DNA of 58,556 nucleotides from Prochlorococcus sp. AG-402-M18 (GTDB lineage: Bacteria; Cyanobacteriota; Cyanobacteriia; PCC-6307; Cyanobiaceae): the NCBI GenBank assembly GCA_003216595.1, contig QCIQ01000008.1, positions 1 through 58,556 of the forward strand. Reading direction: 5' to 3'. The position numbers and the translations under genes were made by a program. Below the pieces are notes generated by a model, which ran no database searches, was not told the origin of the DNA, and worked only from the letters and a program-made list of their open reading frames with translations. Shown here piece after piece: positions 8,237 to 15,861 of the stretch (position 1 is its first letter; each line of letters starts with the position of its first letter).

Positions 8237-8250
8237 TGACACTAGTGTCA
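8237..8250. promoter_or_regulatory. Perfect 14-bp palindrome upstream of the hli cluster
   Basis: TGACACTAGTGTCA reads the same on both strands. It lies between the hli cluster and the preceding minus-strand gene. It matches neither the NtcA (GTA-N8-TAC) nor the cyanobacterial LexA pattern. It could be an operator, but this is inference from symmetry and place only. Confidence 0.3.
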
Positions 8251-8284
8251 ATGAGCATATAATTTTTCTTTTTTTTATCAGATC

Positions 8285-8557
8285 TCACCTATAAAAAAAA
8301 TCAATTTCTTTAGCTTTTAATCCATCCCAACCAGCTTTGATTAATCGAGTATTTAGAGTGCTTTGGTCAAAATGCTTGGATCCAGTTTTAACAATACGGT
8401 TGCGCATTGATTTCTTAACCCCACTTCTTTTTCGTGCATTTTCTTTATCCATTACCTCCCTGTAAAGGGTCAACATTTCTGCTGGAATAGGACTTCCATC
8501 TAAATCTAATCCAGCTTGGATAGCGTTATCAATTGCATCGGGGCCAGAAAACTCCAC
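8285..8557 (-). CDS. Hypothetical 90-residue basic protein
   Basis: GTG start at 8557, 90 residues. Sequence features: an N-terminal GPDAIDNAIQAGLDLDGSPI block, a basic middle (ENARKRSGVKKSMRNRI), and a C-terminal STLNTRLIKAGWDGLKAKEI. Soluble and helical. The basic middle could bind nucleic acid, but no known motif is visible. Not recognised. Confidence 0.6.
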   Translation of the reverse strand: MEFSGPDAIDNAIQAGLDLDGSPIPAEMLTLYREVMDKENARKRSGVKKSMRNRIVKTGSKHFDQSTLNTRLIKAGWDGLKAKEIDFFYR

Positions 8558-8647
8558 AAATAAAAAAGGCGTAATAGACTTATTCTCCTATCGCAACTAC
8601 CGAATTTCTGAAATTCATAGTAGAAAGAATAAAAGTTGTGAGGAAAT

Positions 8648-9280
8648 TTACTTTAAGCGATAAATGACAGAAAGATTATTGGCTGGCATATCGATGATGC
8701 TATCAAGTTTAAATCCATTTTCAAATGCAATATGGTTAACGTTTTCTAAGTTGCGAAGCCCCCAAAGCGGGTTTTGTATTTTTAAGGATTGATCAAAATT
8801 CAAATTACTTTCTGAAGTTTGTCTCTCTTTTCTTAAGAAAGGTCCATAGAGCATCAAAAAATTACTTTGATCTAGATATTTCCTTGATTGTTCAAACAAA
8901 GATCTTGTACAACTCCATGGAGAGATATGAATCATATTTATGCACACAATTCCTTTAACTAAAGCCCAAAGTCGATCGGAAATTGACCAAGGACGTATTT
9001 CTACATCAATATCAAGTGGTTCAGGCATTTTTGAATTAAGCCCTTCATGCTTAATCCATGCATTAATACTTTTTCTATGTACTAATTCGGGATCACTAGT
9101 TTGCCACGTAATTGATGGGAATTTTTTTTGAAAAAAGACTCCGTGTTGTCCACTACCACTAGCTATTTCTAAAAGCCAGCAATTAGGAGAAATATAATTG
9201 CTTAAAACTGCGGCGATGGAATCACGATTCCTTGTCGTAGCCGGAAAATCTAGACGATAGTCGGGATTTATATTAACCAT
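8648..9280 (-). CDS. DUF938 family SAM-dependent methyltransferase-like protein
   Basis: 210 residues, the usual length of the DUF938 (METTL26-like) family. The N-terminal family block RNRDSIAAVL is at about 17-26. It is followed by the SAM-binding glycine motif LLEIASGSGQHGVFF (about 36-50), an acidic loop (TSDPE), and INMIHISPW, which is the family version of motif IV. The C-terminal LYGPF and DMPANNLSVIYR are also typical. The substrate is unknown. Its start overlaps the upstream zinc-ribbon gene by 13 bases, so the two form an operon. Confidence 0.85.
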   Translation of the reverse strand: MVNINPDYRLDFPATTRNRDSIAAVLSNYISPNCWLLEIASGSGQHGVFFQKKFPSITWQTSDPELVHRKSINAWIKHEGLNSKMPEPLDIDVEIRPWSISDRLWALVKGIVCINMIHISPWSCTRSLFEQSRKYLDQSNFLMLYGPFLRKERQTSESNLNFDQSLKIQNPLWGLRNLENVNHIAFENGFKLDSIIDMPANNLSVIYRLK

Positions 9281-9543
9281 GATTTATCAATAGTTAATAG
9301 GACTAAGGAATCAGAATTGTTTGGAAGTTTTTCCTTAGATAAATCTTTAATAATAAAAATAATCATTATTAGTAAAGGAGCTAGAAATGCGGATGCGGCA
9401 ACTGCTCCAATAATCCGTCTTGAATTTAATAAGGGCTTTTTAACTAAAGGGTCACCGCAAAGACCACAAATCAAAACACCATCACTACTAGTTTTATGAA
9501 ATTGATAACGAGAAGAGCAGAAAGGGCAATAATATCGGCTCAT
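9268..9543 (-). CDS. Zinc-ribbon membrane protein
   Basis: 91 residues from the ATG at 9543. An N-terminal zinc ribbon (CPFCSSRY, then CGLCGDPL) is followed by a transmembrane helix (GAVAASAFLAPLLIMIIFII) and a short exposed tail. It overlaps the DUF938 gene downstream. The ribbon probably faces the cytoplasm. Function unknown; this architecture occurs in small cyanobacterial proteins. Confidence 0.65.
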   Translation of the reverse strand: MSRYYCPFCSSRYQFHKTSSDGVLICGLCGDPLVKKPLLNSRRIIGAVAASAFLAPLLIMIIFIIKDLSKEKLPNNSDSLVLLTIDKSWLI

Positions 9544-9634
9544 TCCTGATCTTACAAAAAACAAAATTTATCTATATTAAATATGCCTACCATTATAAAA
9601 AGCAAACTAATTTGATTAAATGTAGGACTTAAAG

Positions 9635-10321
9635 ATGAGAGAAGAGATTGAAGTATCAAATCACCTTGTAAGGAATCTTGAGAGAATATCTCCAGACAAT
9701 TCTATCTTTAATTACAAATCTGGAAGAAAAGCCTTCTTATCAGTAGGACAAGGACATATTCGTGAATGGTTGGAGATATTTCTTCCGAATACAAGATTAA
9801 TTTTAGAGCCAAAAATCATTGGATCAATCATCGGCATTCAATATATCAATGGAGAATTAAACAAGGTCATAAATAAAAATAGTCAAGACATTACAGAAAG
9901 TGTAAGGTCTCTTAAAACTATTCCTAAAAGCCTAGCGATTAAAAACAGACTAGAAATACAAGGAGTTCTTTACGACGATAAAAATTTATCAACTAGAAAA
10001 AATGAAACTGAATTTATAGATATTCAAAATTTTATATCACAGTCTAAAAGTCTTAAATTCTGCGCTTTTCATATATGTCAATGCAAGATTAATCATTTTC
10101 AATCACTTCAGGAATTAAAACATCTGAATTTTGAAATACCTCAAACTCAATTTACAAACTTCATTTCTGATATCGAAATCTATCTTCAATGTTGGAGAGA
10201 GGGTAGGTTATTTACAAGCTATCCAACAAATGGACTAGTATTGAAAATCAATTCTAGAAAATTGCAAAAGTATCTTGGAGAAAATAACCTATCAATACCT
10301 TGGGCATACGCCATAAATTAA
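9635..10321 (+). CDS. Degenerate NAD-ligase-like nucleotidyltransferase paralogue (KxDG lost)
   Basis: 228 residues. It aligns with the protein at 4985-5617 along the domain: LEPKIIGSIIGIQYINGEL corresponds to motif I, EIQGVLYDD to the LigA EVRGEV block, YPTNGLVLKIN to motif IV and IPWAYAIN to PRWAIAYK. The catalytic KxDG has become KIIG at 60-63, so the lysine is kept but the Asp is lost. An extra 20 or so residues precede the domain. It is likely catalytically dead and may bind nucleotide or act as a partner. The ATG at 9635 is the natural start; the stop overlaps the next gene's ATG. Confidence 0.65.
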   Translation: MREEIEVSNHLVRNLERISPDNSIFNYKSGRKAFLSVGQGHIREWLEIFLPNTRLILEPKIIGSIIGIQYINGELNKVINKNSQDITESVRSLKTIPKSLAIKNRLEIQGVLYDDKNLSTRKNETEFIDIQNFISQSKSLKFCAFHICQCKINHFQSLQELKHLNFEIPQTQFTNFISDIEIYLQCWREGRLFTSYPTNGLVLKINSRKLQKYLGENNLSIPWAYAIN

Positions 10322-10467
10322 TGATTATTGCTACAACTCAAGAAGTATCACAAGTAATGGGAGGAGTAGAGATCCTTTCCCCAATGGGATTAACCATCCT
10401 AACCATAGGAATACTATTTACTGTAGGTGTACCACTAACAATGATTTTAAGAGGAAAGAAAGATTAA
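10321..10467 (+). CDS. 48-residue membrane microprotein, overlapping the ligase-like gene
   Basis: Its ATG overlaps the stop of the ligase-like gene (TAATG), implying coupled translation. It has a polar N-terminus, then one hydrophobic segment (PMGLTILTIGILFTVGVPLT), then MILRGKKD. The positive C-terminus is consistent with an N-out single-span protein. Not recognised. Confidence 0.55.
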   Translation: MIIATTQEVSQVMGGVEILSPMGLTILTIGILFTVGVPLTMILRGKKD

Positions 10468-10557
10468 GTGATTTTTCACTGACGATTTTATGGAGAATAA
10501 AATTGTGAGTAACTAAACAAACAACTACAAAAAAAGAATTTAGATTAAACTCGTAAA

Positions 10558-11019
10558 GTGCAAATTCAAAACAAGAAAGATATGAGTAAAGATATTAAAA
10601 TTCAAAATCATATTATCAACTACTTATTTAAGTATATACATCCTAAGAAATTTCATTTCAATTTGATATTGCTAACAGGATTACTCTTGGTACCATTGCA
10701 ACAAAATAGATCGGAAGATCTTTTTCTAAAATGTGTTGGTAAATATGAAATAAATAGAGGTCCTTTAATCAAACCAGATTGGGAAACAAGCTATCTAACA
10801 ATTAATCTAGATGGATTAATATCTACAGTTGTCGATAAAGGAATAAAAAAAGAAGGAAGGACCTTGATTAGACGTAATTCAATCACAATAACGCAAAGAG
10901 ATAATAGAAACAGCGTTAGGAATATCTACAAAATTAATGGAAAGTATGGTACCTACACAGTTGAATCCCCACAGAGGTATAGAACATTGATAGGTACTTG
11001 TCAAAAAGGAAGAGGTTAA
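10558..11019 (+). CDS. Hypothetical exported or membrane-anchored protein
   Basis: 153 residues from a GTG at 10558; the ATG at 10582 would give 145. A hydrophobic segment (FHFNLILLTGLLLVPL, about residues 40-55) acts as a signal anchor. The rest is a small beta-rich domain with two cysteines (LKCVGKYEINRG and LIGTCQKGRG) near the ends of the domain, which could form a disulfide. Not recognised. Confidence 0.5.
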   Translation: MQIQNKKDMSKDIKIQNHIINYLFKYIHPKKFHFNLILLTGLLLVPLQQNRSEDLFLKCVGKYEINRGPLIKPDWETSYLTINLDGLISTVVDKGIKKEGRTLIRRNSITITQRDNRNSVRNIYKINGKYGTYTVESPQRYRTLIGTCQKGRG

Positions 11020-11070
11020 GAAGATTGATTTAAAAATATAAAATACTACTTCAATTATTTTCTAAATCGA

Positions 11071-11211
11071 TTAATTATCACTTCCTTTAATTTGATCAAG
11101 ACCTTGAGCTCTTCGGTTTTTGGCAATACCTCCAACCCCAAGCAACAAAAACATCATGTAGAAAAACAAAGTAGAAATAATCGTAATGATTGTAATCGTG
11201 GCAAAATTCAT
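11071..11211 (-). CDS. 46-residue membrane microprotein
   Basis: ATG 11211 to TAA. The first 30 residues form a continuous hydrophobic helix (ITIITIISTLFFYMMFLLLG), followed by KNRRAQGLDQIKGSDN. Basic residues after the helix predict a cytoplasmic C-terminus. Part of a pair with 11270-11362 on the same strand. Confidence 0.55.
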   Translation of the reverse strand: MNFATITIITIISTLFFYMMFLLLGVGGIAKNRRAQGLDQIKGSDN

Positions 11212-11269
11212 TAAAAAAGTATTAGTTAATTTGTTCTCTTAATCTAACAGGAAGTATCAATACAACCAC

Positions 11270-11362
11270 TTAAGCAAAGACAACAGTAACACCGCTGATC
11301 AATATGGCAAATGTAATAATGAAAAAAGGTAGAACTTGAATTTTATTGTTATTCATAGACAT
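11270..11362 (-). CDS. 30-residue membrane microprotein
   Basis: ATG 11362 to TAA, 30 residues: a polar MSMNNNKIQ head and one helix (VLPFFIITFAILISGVTVVF). The size fits a tiny subunit of a membrane complex. It lies 58 bases upstream of 11071-11211 on the same strand. No recognised family. Confidence 0.45.
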   Translation of the reverse strand: MSMNNNKIQVLPFFIITFAILISGVTVVFA

Positions 11363-11536
11363 CTAATTTATACATACCGTAAAAAAATCACAAAAAAAAC
11401 GAGACGAAAAACTGCGCAAAAAAACTAGTAATAACCGTCCTACAGAAATTTTTTTGTATAAAGCAATTATTTAAGAAGAATTTAAGGATAAAAAATAGTA
11501 GCTAGAATTTAAAAATGTTTTCAATCTTAAGTTGAT

Positions 11537-11830
11537 ATGTGGGTAAGCATAGATCTTTGCTTAGTACCAATTGGGGTAGGTGTCTCATTATCTCCATACA
11601 TAAAGGCGTGCTTATCAATTATTGAGGAATATAACCTTGAGTATGAACTGGGTCCAAATGGAACTGCAATTGAAGGGGAGTGGGAACAAGTTTTTGAATG
11701 CGTAAAGAAATGCCATGAGGCAGTTCATAGCAAAGGTGCTCCACGTGTTTATACAACATTAAAAGTAAATACACGTACAGATAAGAAGCAATTATTTAAA
11801 GATAAAGTAGAAAGCGTAAGAGGCTCATAG
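11537..11830 (+). CDS. MTH1187/YkoF-type thiamine-binding protein
   Basis: 97 residues, the typical length of the MTH1187 (DUF77) family. Signatures: VSIDLCLVPIGVGVSLSPYI at the start, YELGPNGTAIEGEWEQVFEC in the middle and RVYTTLKVNTRTD near the end. These proteins form tetramers and bind thiamine or related ligands. The biological role is not established. Monocistronic here. Confidence 0.85.
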   Translation: MWVSIDLCLVPIGVGVSLSPYIKACLSIIEEYNLEYELGPNGTAIEGEWEQVFECVKKCHEAVHSKGAPRVYTTLKVNTRTDKKQLFKDKVESVRGS

Positions 11831-11951
11831 GAAAAGAATTTAAAAGCATTGCGAAAAGGTTTACACCCCTAAAACAAAAGAAAGATCCCAACAATTACCC
11901 ATGCATATCCAGATCACTACTGATATAAAAGGGATACCAGCACGGTAATTA

Positions 11952-12053
11952 ATGACTATCTTTGCTCGTCTAAGCAGATCAGAAGTTATTCACGGAAGAG
12001 TCGCTATGTTTATTGTTGCTATCTGGTTATTAACAAACTATCTAATTCGTTAA
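11952..12053 (+). CDS. 33-residue one-helix Hli-like protein
   Basis: ATG to TAA, 33 residues. The core SEVIHGRVAMFIVAIWLLTNY contains the HLIP signature ExxxGRxAM, with His in place of the pigment-ligand Asn. It is shorter than the other Hli proteins and lacks the TGQIIPG end. It overlaps no gene and is followed 2 bases later by 12056-12190, so the two are likely cotranscribed. Confidence 0.65.
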   Translation: MTIFARLSRSEVIHGRVAMFIVAIWLLTNYLIR

Positions 12054-12055
12054 GA

Positions 12056-12190
12056 ATGGCTAACCCTATTAAAACTTGGTTTTTTGAATTAATAGAAGAT
12101 GCGATAGGCAGTAAAGCCATGAAGCAATTTAAGGAAGAAGAGGCAAAAAAAAAGAATTCCGAATCAAATGATGAGCCCAAACAAAATTAG
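12056..12190 (+). CDS. 44-residue hydrophilic protein
   Basis: ATG to TAG, 44 residues, highly charged C-terminal half (FKEEEAKKKNSESNDEPKQN). It begins 2 bases after the Hli-like gene. Not recognised; it may be a soluble partner of that Hli-like protein, which is inference from spacing alone. Confidence 0.5.
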   Translation: MANPIKTWFFELIEDAIGSKAMKQFKEEEAKKKNSESNDEPKQN

Positions 12191-12228
12191 GTGTTTTAAA
12201 GACTCCTAATTATTTAGCTATCCAAGAA

Positions 12229-12399
12229 TTAATCCCATTCAGCCGCAACGGCTCTTAAACCACTAGCAATGATTTCGTTGGGGCAATTAGTATCTTCCTT
12301 TAAAGCCTTAGCTGCAAGATGAACGTTCTCCCAAAATATTGAAACTGCTCCTGTTTTTTGATCATCAGAGAATTTAAATTCCTCAAAAGCTTTTGGCAT
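12229..12399 (-). CDS. Hypothetical 56-residue protein (paralogue of 4671-4841)
   Basis: ATG 12399 to TAA. The helical sequence contains KEDTNCPNEIIASGLRAVAA and ends EWD. It shares length, the central CPN motif and the acidic/aromatic ending with 4671-4841. Soluble. Function unknown. Confidence 0.55.
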   Translation of the reverse strand: MPKAFEEFKFSDDQKTGAVSIFWENVHLAAKALKEDTNCPNEIIASGLRAVAAEWD

Positions 12400-12430
12400 T
12401 TTCCTATTTTTTTAAGTTCTAGCAAAAAAT

Positions 12431-12583
12431 TCATTCATCAACTTTAATCTTCACTGTTTCAATGTAATTATCTTTTTTATTATCTAAAAATAGTTTCCTT
12501 GTGATTAAAACTGCCATGGTCGTTAAAAATATAAAGCCAACACTTTGAACAAAATCTATATAGGTTGCCAAAAAATGAGTCAT
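12431..12583 (-). CDS. 50-residue membrane microprotein
   Basis: ATG 12583 to TGA. One hydrophobic helix (FVQSVGFIFLTTMAVLI, residues 11-27) is followed by RKLFLDNKKDN and an acidic tail. On the same strand as 12229-12399, ending 32 bases upstream of it. Not recognised. Confidence 0.5.
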   Translation of the reverse strand: MTHFLATYIDFVQSVGFIFLTTMAVLITRKLFLDNKKDNYIETVKIKVDE

Positions 12584-12661
12584 AAGGAACTTGATTTTTT
12601 TAAATGTAGAGAAAAAAAATCAAATGACAAATTCAACTACACAAAAGCAATAAACAGTAAC

Positions 12662-12802
12662 TTAATGATTTGTTGAAGCCAAATAGCTTTCATCCAACAA
12701 GGTACCAGTACCTAAGTCAAAAATATTATCCAAATTAGATAACAGCTCTTTTAGTTCTTCTCCACTGATTCTTTTAATTTCTTGATAAGTTTCTTCAGAC
12801 AT
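12662..12802 (-). CDS. 46-residue acidic protein
   Basis: ATG 12802 to TAA. MSEETYQEIKRISGEELKEL begins an amphipathic helix, followed by LLSNLDNIFDLGTGTLLDES. Soluble and acidic. A strongly structured segment lies just upstream (12835-12889) and may be its 5' leader. Not recognised. Confidence 0.5.
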   Translation of the reverse strand: MSEETYQEIKRISGEELKELLSNLDNIFDLGTGTLLDESYLASTNH

Positions 12803-12834
12803 CTAAAAAATGAAATCAGATGAAAAATTTAACC

Positions 12835-12889
12835 ACTCCCAATCGGTCTCAGAGACCGTAAAGACCGATAGGAGTAATTGCCTTTCGGC
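12835..12889. ncRNA. Strong two-hairpin RNA structure (leader or small RNA)
   Basis: An arm at 12835-12849 (ACTCCCAATCGGTCT) pairs with AGACCGATAGGAGT at 12862-12875. The first arm also overlaps an alternative GGTC-TCAGA-GACC hairpin. A second hairpin, GCC-TTTC-GGC, follows at 12880-12889. On the minus strand it would sit 33 bases upstream of the start at 12802, and the small hairpin then has a GAAA loop. It is not a known riboswitch that I recognise. Strand and class are uncertain. Confidence 0.4.
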
Positions 12890-13267
12890 ATACTTCAATA
12901 AAAAGAAATTATGAAAACAATTAGTTTTCATATATATTAAAATTTCCAATCAATCCCACGAAGAAAATAACGATACCAATAAGTAATAGATGTTAAGTAA
13001 TTATTCCTACACGGCTGACAGTGGTTTGTTCTTATATTTTTTGAACTTCTCAGGACAACCTTCTTTTTATACTGAGCTTTAGAAGGTTGTTTCTTTGAAT
13101 AAAAAACGTCAGTGCTCCTCCCCAGAAGCCAATCAATTATCGCCCTTGGTAATTGATTGTCTGACGTACACTTATCCTAGATTTTCCTTTTCTTCAATAG
13201 TCTTGTAGGACCGTACGTCTTTGGTAGGGAAACCGTAGAAAGCATAATCACATTTAATTAGACATTT

Positions 13268-13293
13268 AAAAAGGGCCCTAGGGGGCCCTTTTT
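13268..13293. terminator. Bidirectional terminator inside left repeat
   Basis: AAAAAGGGCCC and GGGCCCTTTTT arms around a 4-base loop, with A-run and T-run on either side, so it can work on both strands. The same structure recurs in the right repeat copy. Confidence 0.8.
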
Positions 13294-13428
13294 CTTTACC
13301 GATTCTTTGTAGAAGCTTCTGGATATTGGTGGCCTGGGGCCAAGTGTCTAGTAGAAAGGCTTTTGTACTCCGTTAGGGCACCTAAACGATGCAGAGGAGT
13401 TTCGACTGAATTGACGCACCTATATCAT

Positions 13429-13602
13429 TGATCCTTGTCGCATCAGACGAATAGCCTACTTATTCATTGAGAATGTTGGAGCAGGAACCAGAATTCAGTT
13501 CGCTTCTCTTAAATACTCAGGTGGAGTGTCGACCATCAATGGTGCCTCTGAGCTCAACAATCGTATCTTTGCTCTATTTGCACCTCAACGCAATCAGCCT
13601 TA
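13429..13602 (+). pseudogene. Start-less C-terminal gene fragment inside left repeat
   Basis: After an in-frame TGA the frame reads about 58 codons without a usable start. It includes FIENVGAGTRIQFASLKYSG and NNRIFALFAPQRNQP before the stop. Composition looks like real protein with beta-strand character. It is probably the remains of a gene whose 5' part was lost before the repeat was duplicated. Family unknown. Coordinates are approximate at the left end. Confidence 0.4.
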
Positions 13603-13689
13603 ATGCCCATTGCATTTCCACTTAACCTGATAAAATAGTAAGTTTGGGGTCTAGCTAAGATCTAATCAATAAATCAAAAAATCAATATG

Positions 13690-13963
13690 TCGAGAGAACA
13701 TACAAGTAAATAAGATCAAATAATCATTTTTGGAGAAATAGCTAAAGGATGTAGAACTGATCATCAAAAATTGAATTTTTCGATTCATCTAAGGAAGCAT
13801 TTCTCACAGTTTCAAATGAATCAACAAGCTCGGTTAATGAAGATATCCCTAAAGACTTAGTTAGATGCGGTTTTACATATACGCAAATATGAAAAAGCTT
13901 GTTGAAACGGAGCTTGAAGAGTTAAAAAGTTTTAAATGGAAGTTATACCCAGAAAACATTTAG
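13690..13963 (+). pseudogene. Broken coding remnant after left repeat
   Basis: An 8-codon frame (MSREHTSK) starts here. A start-less frame follows (EFFDSSKEAFLTVS, then DLVRCGFTYTQI) and ends at a TGA that overlaps the ATG of a 24-residue frame at 13889-13963 (MKKLVETELEELKSFKWKLY). The pieces read as parts of one or two small genes interrupted by frameshifts. I do not recognise the original. Confidence 0.3.
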
Positions 13964-14230
13964 ATATTTTTTTCGTTTTTTGCATCTTAAATGGAGAAGC
14001 ATATTCAACATACTTCCTCAATTCAAAGTAGTTTTAGCAATTTTCTAATACGATCCGCTTAATGAATGAACGCGATAATTTGCTGGTTTGGAATACGCAG
14101 AACTCATCTAACAGAGAATATTTTAAGCCATCCGATAATATATTCATTTAGTTTGGGCTACAAATATGATGCGATATGGCAAGCGAGATAGGAGCTTTTA
14201 AATTGAAGAAAAAACTTTATTTATCACCTA
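13964..14230. other. Intergenic gap, no gene seen
   Basis: About 270 bases with stops in all frames and no strong hairpin. Together with the preceding remnant it makes more than 500 bases of non-functional-looking sequence beside the left repeat. Confidence 0.4.
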
Positions 14231-14497
14231 ATGATTGAAACAACTGTATGTACATTTGATAAGAATATACCTAACGATAAATGGGTGAGAAAGTTTGAAA
14301 AAGACGAGGCTCCAGACAGTTCAGCCAAAGGAATAAAAGTAATTTTCAGAAGTGTCAGCAAAGACAATCCTGAAAAAGCGATCGTTGCAGTTCAAGCTTT
14401 AGAGGGTGTCTTATGGAAACGTATACAGGAGAACATTGAAATATTTGAAAAAAATTCTGAAGCCATGAGTCCTGCAAAACCTAGTCTATGGTCTTGA
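14231..14497 (+). CDS. DUF3764-like small protein
   Basis: 88 residues. IKVIFRSVSKDNPEKAIVAVQALEG followed by an amphipathic helix resembles the dimeric ferredoxin-like fold of the DUF3764 family. Relatives in the window are 36672-36983 and a broken copy at 51545-51842. No signal peptide. Function unknown; the fold is typical of small dimeric ligand-binding or monooxygenase-like proteins. Confidence 0.55.
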   Translation: MIETTVCTFDKNIPNDKWVRKFEKDEAPDSSAKGIKVIFRSVSKDNPEKAIVAVQALEGVLWKRIQENIEIFEKNSEAMSPAKPSLWS

Positions 14498-14564
14498 GGA
14501 TCCACACTACTTAGGTATAAATAAAGAATCAAATAAAAGGATTAGTCTCAATTAAATCTGAACA

Positions 14565-14834
14565 ATGATTAGAAATTTGTTTTTCTTAATTCTCGGAACA
14601 TTTAGCGGTCTTTGGTTTATATGGCCACAAATCATCACGACCAAAGGTTGGGAATGCACAAAAGATGTTATTGCATCTTCTAATGAAGATTTAACAGATA
14701 TTGAAACATTAGTTGAATCATTGCCAAACAGAATCAAATTAGGCTTGGCTGTTTCCCCTAAAACATTGCTAAAGAGAGAGAACTTGACTCGTATTGAGAA
14801 GCTCAGAATTGTTGGTGATGCTTGCTTTAGATAA
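14565..14834 (+). CDS. Signal-anchored hypothetical protein
   Basis: 89 residues. The N-terminal segment LFFLILGTFSGLWFIWP is a signal anchor. The exposed part has two cysteines (GWECTKDVIASS and VGDACFR at the C-terminus). It is of the same general kind as 4249-4494 and 45615-45878: a short N-terminal helix and two Cys, the second near the end. Function unknown. Confidence 0.5.
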   Translation: MIRNLFFLILGTFSGLWFIWPQIITTKGWECTKDVIASSNEDLTDIETLVESLPNRIKLGLAVSPKTLLKRENLTRIEKLRIVGDACFR

Positions 14835-14882
14835 TTTATAAAAAAAAGTTATCATTATGAATATCAACAAAAAGTTGGCGTC

Positions 14883-15401
14883 TTAACTTATCAAAGCAAT
14901 TGCTTCTTTTAATTCGTTCGCATGATTGATCTCATCCTGCGCAATTTCACGTATCCGCTGATCGCTTGGATTAACGGTTAGATACTTTGCATAAGTTTCA
15001 TACGCATGCTCTTCAATTTTTATATTGATATCGTATGCATTTGATGGAGATAGCAAGTAATAAAAAACCATTACCCAGTAATAGAAGAGCACTAAATGCC
15101 TAGCAAGAAATCGATCAACCCAATATCTATTGCCGCTTCGTGATTCCATCTCCTCTAAATGCTCCGTCTCATTGATTGCTTGGTAAAAATGAGCCTTCAT
15201 GAGCTTGTTACTTAAAGAAGACTTTAGACCAAGCGACTCTTGTAAATGCAAAACTGATAAGAATGCAAAATAAGGGGCTCTAGCAATCACCTCAAGAACC
15301 CAAAAACGTTGAATAGGCCTATCTTCGTAGATCCGATCAAGAATACTTACACTAAAAGCTAAAACGAATGAATTAAAACCTTTCATAATTCCTTGACTCA
15401 C
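14883..15401 (-). CDS. ptox: Plastoquinol terminal oxidase (PTOX), alternative oxidase family
   Basis: 172 residues, the compact picocyanobacterial size. The diiron ligands are all visible: E37 in LEVIARAPYFAFLSVLHLQE, E78 and H81 in NETEHLEEM, E130/E131 in EEHAYETY, and E157 with H160 in DEINH. The enzyme oxidises plastoquinol and reduces oxygen to water at the thylakoid surface, relieving over-reduction of the electron chain. A possible start further in (MKGFNSF, residue 6) cannot be excluded. It lies inside the repeat-flanked cassette, near hli genes. Confidence 0.93.
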   Translation of the reverse strand: MSQGIMKGFNSFVLAFSVSILDRIYEDRPIQRFWVLEVIARAPYFAFLSVLHLQESLGLKSSLSNKLMKAHFYQAINETEHLEEMESRSGNRYWVDRFLARHLVLFYYWVMVFYYLLSPSNAYDINIKIEEHAYETYAKYLTVNPSDQRIREIAQDEINHANELKEAIALIS

Positions 15402-15504
15402 TACTTGAGTATAAATACTTATCGAAAGGATGTGAGCAATAACTTATTTATTTAATAATCGATAGTAACCAGACTTAAATATAGAAGTAGGCCAATGATT
15501 AAAT

Positions 15505-15681
15505 CTATCTTGCTCGAACAGGTTGGTAAGCGGGAATCATCTTTCCTCCACCGAAATCATCATCATCATCTGGAAGCGCTCTTGAGATTAGTTCTACGAG
15601 AACTAGAGCGGCCATAGGATAGAAACACCATAAAACAGCTTTCCAGATGGGAAATGAGTCAACTAGCTGAAGCTCAGACAT
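15505..15681 (-). CDS. Membrane microprotein with Asp-run and GGG motif
   Basis: 58 residues from ATG 15681. One membrane helix (AVLWCFYPMAALVLVELI) is followed by ALPDDDDDFGGGKMIPAYQP. The pattern helix + DDDD + GG + M recurs at 18077-18253 and 24936-25070. I treat these as one family of tail-acidic membrane proteins. Function unknown; the Asp run could bind divalent cations. Confidence 0.6.
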   Translation of the reverse strand: MSELQLVDSFPIWKAVLWCFYPMAALVLVELISRALPDDDDDFGGGKMIPAYQPVRAR

Positions 15682-15861
15682 GTATCAGAAAATTGTTTGC
15701 ACAAACCTAACTGATCTAAAAATATATAGTGTTACGGTTAGCACGAAGTGAATGTTTATCTAATCGAAACTTGTGTAAAAAAATTACTTCAAGCTGTCTA
15801 GGTTTTCCACAGCCTCAGAGTCACTAAATAACTCCATGATCTAAATAAAAAGCAATTCCAA

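Larger units (their letters stand above)
12993..13680. repeat. Long direct repeat, left copy (688 bp)
   Basis: Identical to 23840-24529 except for a 2-base difference in an A-rich run near 13632. It contains no complete gene. Visible parts: an AACCTTCT/AGAAGGTT hairpin; a larger structure with CGTCAG...CTGACG outside CAATCAATTA...TAATTGATTG; a strong bidirectional terminator; and about 60 codons of stop-closed frame without a start. The G+C content is higher than in the flanks. The two copies bracket a 10-kb cassette. Confidence 0.95.

Noticed and set aside
13000-13270. tRNA or tmRNA in the repeat because of its nested hairpins
   Set aside because: No cloverleaf arms, no T-loop consensus and no CCA end; structure is not tRNA-like.
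12993-13680. Possible CRISPR or integron repeat
   Set aside because: Only two long copies, not short regularly spaced units; no attC-like array or cas genes.
14883-15401. Possible rubrerythrin or ferritin-like protein
   Set aside because: The NETEHLEEM, EEHAYETY and DEINH order and the RAPYFAFLSVLH block fit alternative oxidase/PTOX instead.
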